Origin: B3-G11 sp036985855
GTDB taxonomy: Bacteria; Actinomycetota; Acidimicrobiia; Spongiisociales; UBA5794
Assembly: GCA_036985855.1 (NCBI GenBank)
Contig: BTQL01000071.1
Coordinates: 1-10,448 of the forward strand
Direction of reading: 5' to 3'
DNA length: 10,448 bases
The position numbers and the translations under genes were made by a program. Position 1 is the stretch's first letter; each line of letters opens with the position of its first letter. A model generated the notes under the pieces. It saw only the letters and a list, made by a program, of their open reading frames with translations, was not told the origin of the DNA and made no database searches. Below, one piece after another: positions 6,808 through 10,448 of this stretch.

Positions 6808-6923
6808 CGGCCAACCTGGTCTGCGATGTCCCTCATGGTGGCTCGTGGCTGACTCTCATGACTGAAACGATTGAGGATGTCCAAAGACGTCACATTTTTC
6901 TTTCTGGCCCCTTCGGACGACAT
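6765..6923 (-). pseudogene. Truncated IclR-type helix-turn-helix fragment
   Basis: A 52-residue frame starting at ATG 6923 reads TSLDILNRFSHESQPRATMR then DIADQVGRHINRVVA. This matches the layout of the N-terminal winged-helix domain of IclR-family regulators: a leading helix with the LDIL pattern, then the (E/D)IA..(V/T)G(R/L)H recognition-helix entry. The usual Ser-Thr...Arg-Leu-Leu of the recognition helix is lost and the frame ends nine residues later. No effector-binding domain follows. It is best read as a broken regulator gene. The upstream CCCAGG is a poor ribosome binding site, and the family call rests only on this short motif. Confidence 0.4.
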
Positions 6924-6990
6924 CCTGGGACCTGCGAAGTAGCATTTGTCCGCCGGTAGACCGATCCGCTCGAGCGGAGATTGTGATTGA

Positions 6991-6997
6991 GAGAGGA
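6991..6997 (+). promoter_or_regulatory. Ribosome binding site that sets the PH-like gene start
   Basis: GAGAGGA lies six bases before GTG 7004. The alternative in-frame GTG at 6983 would place this site inside the coding region, so 7004 is preferred. Confidence 0.65.
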
Positions 6998-7003
6998 AAC
7001 AGC

Positions 7004-7507
7004 GTGGGTGGCAAACTGGAAAAGCTCGTGAGGGACGTGGTCGACGATCTCGAACCGGGGGAGCAGATTCTCGCCTCGGTGAAGGGATTCCCGGACGGGG
7101 AGGCAGAGGCAGGGATACTCGGTGCCGCAGGCAGCGTGCAACTCGGCGCCGCAGGGCTCTTGTACGGAAGTCAGCTCGGTGACAGCCTGGGCGAAGAGCG
7201 TCGCACAGGAACTGAGGCTGCCGGTGTCGCATCATCGAAGGGGAAACAGGTTGCCGTCGTTCTCACGAACCGCCGCATCCTGGTGTTCACTGTCGGGTTC
7301 TCTGGCAAGGCAAAGGAATGCCTCGGCGTCATTCCACGGGCGGACATTGCCGAGATGGCCCTGGGGACGACGAGCCTCTTCGGCCAGAAAATGCCGCTCG
7401 TGTCGGTGACGACGAGCGGTGGCCACACGGCGGGATTCGGCGTTGCCAAGATCCACAAAGCCAAGGCGACCGCCTTCATCGATGCCTATCAGGCGTCCGC
7501 TGGCTGA
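7004..7507 (+). CDS. Bacterial PH-like-domain protein
   Basis: A 167-residue protein starting at GTG 7004. It opens with a charged helix (KLEKLVRDVVDDLEPGEQIL, residues 4-23), followed by a Gly/Ala-rich segment (37-57) that could associate with membranes or form a glycine-zipper helix. The second half has the strand pattern of bacterial PH-like domains (YokE or bPH type): VAVVLTNRRILVFTVGF (83-99), a helical-to-strand IPRADIAEMALG (110-121), then VSVTTSGG. The VLTNRRILVF segment is the family's most recognisable motif. Such domains usually bind partners or lipids at the inner face of the membrane rather than catalyse reactions. The gene stands alone and converges on tatA 174 bases away. Family fairly sure, role unknown. 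Confidence 0.75.
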   Translation: MGGKLEKLVRDVVDDLEPGEQILASVKGFPDGEAEAGILGAAGSVQLGAAGLLYGSQLGDSLGEERRTGTEAAGVASSKGKQVAVVLTNRRILVFTVGFSGKAKECLGVIPRADIAEMALGTTSLFGQKMPLVSVTTSGGHTAGFGVAKIHKAKATAFIDAYQASAG

Positions 7508-7533
7508 GTTGGTCGAACCTGCTTCGTGAGCAA

Positions 7534-7589
7534 CGGTGCGTCTTGGTATGGGCCATTGCAACATGAGCGCATGGAAGAACCGCGCACCG
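7534..7589. repeat. Seven-base inverted repeat between convergent genes
   Basis: CGGTGCG (7534-7540) and CGCACCG (7583-7589) are exact inverted copies separated by 42 bases, in the gap between the PH-like gene and tatA. There is no T-run, and the loop is long for a terminator. The rest of the 174-base gap shows nothing else. Confidence 0.3.
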
Positions 7590-7681
7590 CTAGCACACTC
7601 ACGACGTCCGATCACGACTCGATCATGGCATCGTCGCAACACTGTCTTGTTGGGGCGCTATCGAAACCGAGAGCCGCGGGT

Positions 7682-7873
7682 CTATGCGGTTGTATCGTCT
7701 GAGTGAGCTTCGTCGTCGTCGGCTCCCTCTTCGATTCCCTTCTTGAACTCTTTCGCTGAAGCGCCGATGGATCGAGCGAGTTCGGGGAGTTTCTTGGCAC
7801 CGAAAAGAAACATCACCACCACGAGGATTATCAGGATCTCGGGACCACCGATGTTCCGGATGAATGCGAGCAT
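7682..7873 (-). CDS. tatA: Sec-independent translocase subunit TatA
   Basis: A 63-residue single-span protein of normal TatA/E length. TatA forms the passage through which folded proteins carrying a twin-arginine signal cross the cytoplasmic membrane. One N-terminal helix (about residues 9-24, PEILIILVVVMFLF), the conserved FG hinge (24-25), and an amphipathic helix KKLPELARSIGASAKEFKKG (27-46) are all present, with an acidic tail. Glu12 occupies the polar position near the start of the helix. ATG at 7871-7873 follows AAAGGCGG. It lies 112 bases after tatC on the same strand, so it may be cotranscribed or have its own promoter. I call it TatA and the 160-residue paralogue TatB by length and gene position; the two families overlap in sequence. 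Confidence 0.92.
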   Translation of the reverse strand: MLAFIRNIGGPEILIILVVVMFLFGAKKLPELARSIGASAKEFKKGIEEGADDDEAHSDDTTA

Positions 7874-7985
7874 TTCAACCGCCTTTCACGTATATGAGTG
7901 TACCCGGTTGGCCCGGTCAGGCATCGTGTCCTGATCTGGGACTCGAGCATCGAACCGAAGGGCCCAGGGATTTTCGCCGCCGTGG

Positions 7986-8699
7986 TCATCGCTTCAAGAT
8001 GAATCGGATGGCAAGAATCGACAACTCGAAGAGAACATAGAGTGGGGTAGCCAGGAGCATCAGGGTCATTGGATCACCAGAGGGCGTGATGATCGCAGCG
8101 CCGACGATAATGATGAGTACCGCCCATCTCCGGTCATCGCGCAGCCTCTTGCTTGTCACGACCCCAACTGCCGCGGCGGCGAAGAGAAAGACGGGAAACT
8201 CGAATGCGATTCCGAATGCGAGGATGAACCGTGTGGCGAACTTCAGGTAGAAATCCGCTCCGATGACCGGTGTCAATGTGTCGCCACCAAAGCCGAGAAG
8301 GAAACCGAGGCCGCGCTCGAGAGCGACATAGCCGACAGTGACTCCCGTGACGAACAGAACCACGAACACTGCCGTGATCGGATAGGCCCACCGTTTCTCT
8401 TTCGGGCTGAGCGCGGGAGCGATGAATCGCCAGATTTGGTAAAAGATGACGGGCGAGGCGAGGATCACGCCTCCGAAAAGGCTCAGCCGCATCACCGTGG
8501 CGAATGCCTCTGTCGGTCGGAAGAACGCGAGCTTTCCCTCAGGAACGGCGATCTCGTACGGCCTTGCGAGCAGTGCGAGTATCTGCTCGTTGAACAAGAA
8601 CGCTATGAATGTACCGATGCCGACTGCGATCAACGACCAGACGAGGCGCTTGCGGAACTCGACGAGATGCTCCATCATCGGCATCGTTGACGAGGTCAC
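7986..8699 (-). CDS. tatC: Sec-independent translocase subunit TatC
   Basis: A 237-residue, six-span membrane protein that recognises twin-arginine signal peptides. The cytoplasmic N-terminus has HLVEFRKRL (11-19), the first periplasmic part leads to FRPTEAF (60-66), and the diagnostic ASPVIFYQIWRFIAPALSPK then E (81-101) gives the conserved signal-binding Glu101. The fourth span holds Glu167 in AFGIAFEFPV, equivalent to the key Glu170 of E. coli TatC. The fifth-sixth span region has ITPSGDPMT and ATPLYVLFE. All hallmark residues are present, so it should work. The GTG start at 8699 overlaps the tatB stop as GTGA, which suggests coupled translation. Confidence 0.97.
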   Translation of the reverse strand: MTSSTMPMMEHLVEFRKRLVWSLIAVGIGTFIAFLFNEQILALLARPYEIAVPEGKLAFFRPTEAFATVMRLSLFGGVILASPVIFYQIWRFIAPALSPKEKRWAYPITAVFVVLFVTGVTVGYVALERGLGFLLGFGGDTLTPVIGADFYLKFATRFILAFGIAFEFPVFLFAAAAVGVVTSKRLRDDRRWAVLIIIVGAAIITPSGDPMTLMLLATPLYVLFELSILAIRFILKR

Positions 8700-9178
8700 G
8701 GCGTCTCCCCTTCGGTTGCTGGCGTCTCCTCTACCGGTGCTTCGCCGGTGTCTGGCTGCTCTGGAAGGGCCTCGGGCTCTTCTTCGATGTCTGTCGACCG
8801 TTCGGTACCGACCGGCTTTTCCATTTCGCCTGTGGACTCATTGCCTTCGATCGGGACCTGCGAGTCTGCCACCGACTCTTCGCTCTTGGCCTTGTCGGGT
8901 TTCCCGTCTGGGAGCGTAACCGACAAGTCTGGCATGGCTGGAACGGCCTCCTTGATGCTCTTGATCGTTTCGTCATACTCGGTCTTCAGGTCTCTGAGTG
9001 GAGCAGTGATTCCGTCGTATTCAGAATCGAGAGCATCGGTGAAGGACCGGGTGGCCTCTCGGGCCTGTTTGAGCAGCTCGGAAGCCTTGCGCGCTATCTC
9101 GGGGAGGCGACGCGGGCCGAAAACGACGATCGCCACTATGGCGATGACGACCAGTTCACCGGCACCGAGACTTCCCAT
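8696..9178 (-). CDS. tatB: Sec-independent translocase subunit TatB, long acidic tail
   Basis: A 160-residue TatA/B-family protein that pairs with TatC to receive twin-arginine substrates. One membrane helix lies at about residues 7-20 with conserved Glu8 (GAGELVVIAIVAIVVF), then the FGPRRLPEIARKASELLKQA hinge and amphipathic helix (20-39), then more helix to about 80. Residues 80-160 form a Pro/Glu/Thr-rich, acidic tail with no clear fold, longer than in short TatB proteins. ATG at 9176-9178 has only a weak upstream purine stretch. It is first in the tatB-tatC-tatA order and overlaps tatC. The truncated glutamate synthase end lies 86 bases upstream on the same strand. Confidence 0.9.
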   Translation of the reverse strand: MGSLGAGELVVIAIVAIVVFGPRRLPEIARKASELLKQAREATRSFTDALDSEYDGITAPLRDLKTEYDETIKSIKEAVPAMPDLSVTLPDGKPDKAKSEESVADSQVPIEGNESTGEMEKPVGTERSTDIEEEPEALPEQPDTGEAPVEETPATEGETP

Positions 9179-9264
9179 GACTCAGATGGTAGGCCGCGTG
9201 CGAGAGCGTGCACCTCCCACACCCCGCAACGAATGCTCCGTTGGCGGAGTGCCGGCGATGAGCC

Positions 9265-9516
9265 TCAGTGGGGTAACTCGCTGTGACCCATCAGGTATCG
9301 GTCAACGGCGCGTGCACACTGTCGACCCTCACGTATAGCCCACACGACGAGTGACTGGCCTCGCCGCATGTCACCGGCGGCGAAGACGCCCGGCACGCTT
9401 GTGTCGTAGGTGTCGGTGTCTGCTGCGACGTTGCCTCGCTGATCGAGGTCGACACCGGATCGAGATTCGCGCGGGTCGGTGTGCCGCCTGTACCATTCAA
9501 AGACGACGTACAGCAT
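9265..9516 (-). pseudogene. C-terminal remnant of glutamate synthase small subunit (GltD)
   Basis: An 83-residue frame whose last 60 or so residues match the FAD-binding end of GltD-type NADPH-dependent oxidoreductases: RGNVAADTDTYDTSVPGVFA (27-46), then AGDMRRGQSLVVWAIREGRQ (47-66) and ARAVDRYLMG (68-77). The GDMRRGQSLVVWAI...EGR(Q/D)(A/C)AR pattern is highly typical. Functional GltD proteins are several hundred residues long; here the iron-sulfur, FAD and NADPH parts are missing, and the sequence before about residue 20 looks unrelated. No gltB is in the window. I infer a gene tail left by a deletion or rearrangement. It overlaps the upstream region of the short-chain dehydrogenase. Confidence 0.75.
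9488..9513. promoter_or_regulatory. Possible operator upstream of the dehydrogenase
   Basis: CTGTAC (9488-9493) and GTACAG (9508-9513) are exact inverted copies with a 14-base spacer, so the half-sites repeat every 20 bases, about two helical turns. The element ends 14 bases before the dehydrogenase ribosome binding site. No regulator gene is adjacent and the arms are short, so this may be chance. Confidence 0.25.
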
Positions 9517-9527
9517 TCCGAACAGGC

Positions 9528-9535
9528 GAGAGGAG
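9528..9535 (+). promoter_or_regulatory. Ribosome binding site that sets the dehydrogenase start
   Basis: GAGAGGAG lies seven bases before ATG 9543. The frame is open further upstream to 9351, but that part is arginine/cysteine-rich, overlaps the GltD remnant and lacks such a site. Confidence 0.8.
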
Positions 9536-9542
9536 CCGTGTC

Positions 9543-10292
9543 ATGTCGCTCGAGGGCAAAGTAGCGCTGGTGACCGGAGGCGGCAGAGGAATCGGTCGGG
9601 GACTTGCAATAGAACTGGCGCGAGAGGGATCCGACATCGTGATCACCTCCCGCACAGCGAGTGAGTTGCACGAGACCGCAGAGACGATCCGGTCTCTCGG
9701 CCATCGTTGTCTGGATCGGGCCATCGATGCCACCGATGAAAATCAAGTGAGCGAGTTGTTCGACACCGTTGACGCTGAGTTCGGGCGGCTTGACATCCTC
9801 GTCAACAACGCGGGCGGGATTGTTGTGGCTCCGCTGACCGAAACCACGATGGAGCAATGGAATCAGGTGCACGCGGCCAACATCGGAGCTGCGTTCCTGT
9901 GTTCGCGGGCTGCGATCCCGATGATGAGGTCGGTCGGGGGTGGCTCGATCATCAACATCTCATCAATGGGTGGGGTGGCTGGTTTCCCGATGCTCGCTGC
10001 CTACTGCTCGGCCAAGGCTGCGATCATCGGGTTCACCAGGGCGTTGGCCGCGGAGCTGGCGGCCGACGCCATCAGGGTTAACGCGCTCTGCCCCGACATC
10101 GTGGCGACTCCCACCACGCTGTCGGTCTTCGGTGAGGCCGACCAGAGCGATTGGGCAGATCCCGAAGACATGGGAAGTATCGTCGTGTTCCTGGCAGGGA
10201 GGGGCTCGAAGTTCGTGAACGGTGCTGTGATCGAAGCTACCGGCCGTTGGCCCCACGATCCACTTCAGCGGCAGTACCTCGCAGCCCACTGA
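9543..10292 (+). CDS. Short-chain dehydrogenase/reductase (classical SDR)
   Basis: A 249-residue oxidoreductase of the classical SDR family, which oxidises or reduces alcohol/carbonyl groups with NAD(P). The Rossmann motif TGGGRGIG is at 11-18, Arg37 follows the second strand (ITSRT), which hints at NADP(H), then NNAGG (88-92), Asn113, catalytic Ser141, Tyr154 and Lys158 (YCSAK). All catalytic residues are present. The region after PDIVATP (184-190) is short: few residues separate it from WADPEDMGSIVVFLA, so the substrate lid is smaller than usual. The end, VIEATGRWPHDPLQRQYLAA, replaces the common V(D)GG(W/Y) ending. Substrate is unknown; relatives are often named after FabG. It is transcribed away from the GltD remnant and tat genes, probably alone. 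Confidence 0.95.
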   Translation: MSLEGKVALVTGGGRGIGRGLAIELAREGSDIVITSRTASELHETAETIRSLGHRCLDRAIDATDENQVSELFDTVDAEFGRLDILVNNAGGIVVAPLTETTMEQWNQVHAANIGAAFLCSRAAIPMMRSVGGGSIINISSMGGVAGFPMLAAYCSAKAAIIGFTRALAAELAADAIRVNALCPDIVATPTTLSVFGEADQSDWADPEDMGSIVVFLAGRGSKFVNGAVIEATGRWPHDPLQRQYLAAH

Positions 10293-10322
10293 CGCTTCAG
10301 TCCGTTCACGGTCGGCCCGCCG

Positions 10323-10448
10323 ATGATCACGCTGCGCCGGTTGCGACGCACTTTTCTGGCGGCCTCCGTCCAGAACTGGCTCAAGCGAGACGATCAGCCC
10401 AGCGAACGGCGGATCGTCGCGACAATCCGTTCCACTGAGGGGATGGCG
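10323..10448 (+). CDS. Possible N-terminus of a gene cut by the window edge
   Basis: An open frame from ATG 10323 continues past the window end with 42 codons, about four fifths ending in G or C, as in the confident genes. It begins MITLRRLRRTFLAASVQNWL, a basic amphipathic start. No ribosome binding site precedes it, and a terminator-like hairpin lies inside it. I do not recognise a family. A minus-strand frame ending at 10394 (SVERIVATIRRSLG) is an equally short rival. Confidence 0.3.
   Translation, partial: MITLRRLRRTFLAASVQNWLKRDDQPSERRIVATIRSTEGMA
10333..10355 (+). terminator. Terminator-like hairpin after the dehydrogenase
   Basis: TGCGCCG (10333-10339) and CGACGCA region (10344-10350) form a stem of six pairs with one mismatch and a GTTG loop, followed by C and TTTT (10352-10355). 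It starts 41 bases after the dehydrogenase stop. The stem is short and the T-run only four bases, and it lies inside a possible ORF. Confidence 0.3.
10410..10429. repeat. Twenty-base near-perfect palindrome
   Basis: CGGATCGTCGCGACAATCCG is self-complementary except for one mismatched pair (C10415 against A10424), with GTCGCGAC at its centre. It could be a regulator site, a hairpin, or codon-level coincidence inside a coding region. Confidence 0.4.

Noticed and set aside
7944..7960. GGTTCGATGC on the minus strand, resembling a tRNA T-arm
   Set aside because: The flanking bases do not form the five-pair T-stem and no acceptor, D or anticodon arms could be found around it.
9236..9249. CTCCG-TTGG-CGGAG hairpin between the GltD remnant and tatB
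   Set aside because: Only five perfect pairs and no T-run on either strand; too weak to call a terminator.
9351..9542. Upstream extension of the dehydrogenase frame
   Set aside because: The segment is Arg/Cys-rich and non-native for SDRs; the family start and a strong ribosome binding site both fall at 9543.
10394..10447. Minus-strand partial frame ending SVERIVATIRRSLG
   Set aside because: Only 17 codons are visible and the plus-strand frame has similar codon quality; the choice needs sequence beyond the window.

Overview
The window looks like a chromosomal segment from a GC-rich bacterium, most likely an actinobacterium (Acidimicrobiia-like is a guess). The reasons are GC-rich third codon positions, a DrrA/DrrB-type ABC exporter with a TetR-type remnant, a YihY/BrkB-type fragment and a tatB-tatC-tatA cluster. 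No rRNA, tRNA, CRISPR array, IS element or phage gene was recognised.

Layout. Positions 1-1677: a possible C-terminal tail (2-55), a small hypothetical gene (114-365), then a decayed stretch whose minus strand carries a frameshifted CehA/McbA-type N-terminal segment joined in frame to the last helix of a YihY/BrkB-type protein (409-1110). Positions 1678-3655 (minus): a two-gene unit with a URO-D-fold methyltransferase followed by a cobalamin-binding corrinoid protein. Positions 3656-4486: a truncated membrane sensor N-terminus, a three-arm GC-rich repeat and a small membrane ORF. Positions 4487-6321 (minus): a drrAB-like ABC exporter with a TGATG overlap, read from a promoter carrying two TetR-style operators three helical turns apart. 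Positions 6477-6923: fragments of a TetR regulator, a small membrane protein and an IclR-type HTH. Positions 7004-7507: a PH-like-domain protein. Positions 7682-9178 (minus): tatB-tatC-tatA. Positions 9265-9516 (minus): the C-terminal end of glutamate synthase small subunit. Positions 9543-10292 (plus): a short-chain dehydrogenase, then a terminator-like hairpin and a possible partial gene at the window edge.

How the genes work together. The methyltransferase and corrinoid protein should form one methyl-transfer module: a methyl group moves on or off cobalamin held by the corrinoid protein. DrrA energises DrrB to export a lipophilic compound, and the adjacent repressor that would normally control it is reduced to its C-terminal end. 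TatA, TatB and TatC form a complete twin-arginine translocase. The intact modules are separated by fragments of unrelated genes, which suggests repeated rearrangement; a chimeric assembly is an alternative. I did not find a clearly new multi-gene system. The most informative signals are the exporter operator array beside a broken repressor, the domain-fusion ORF at 409-1104, and the small methyltransferase unit without its usual partners.
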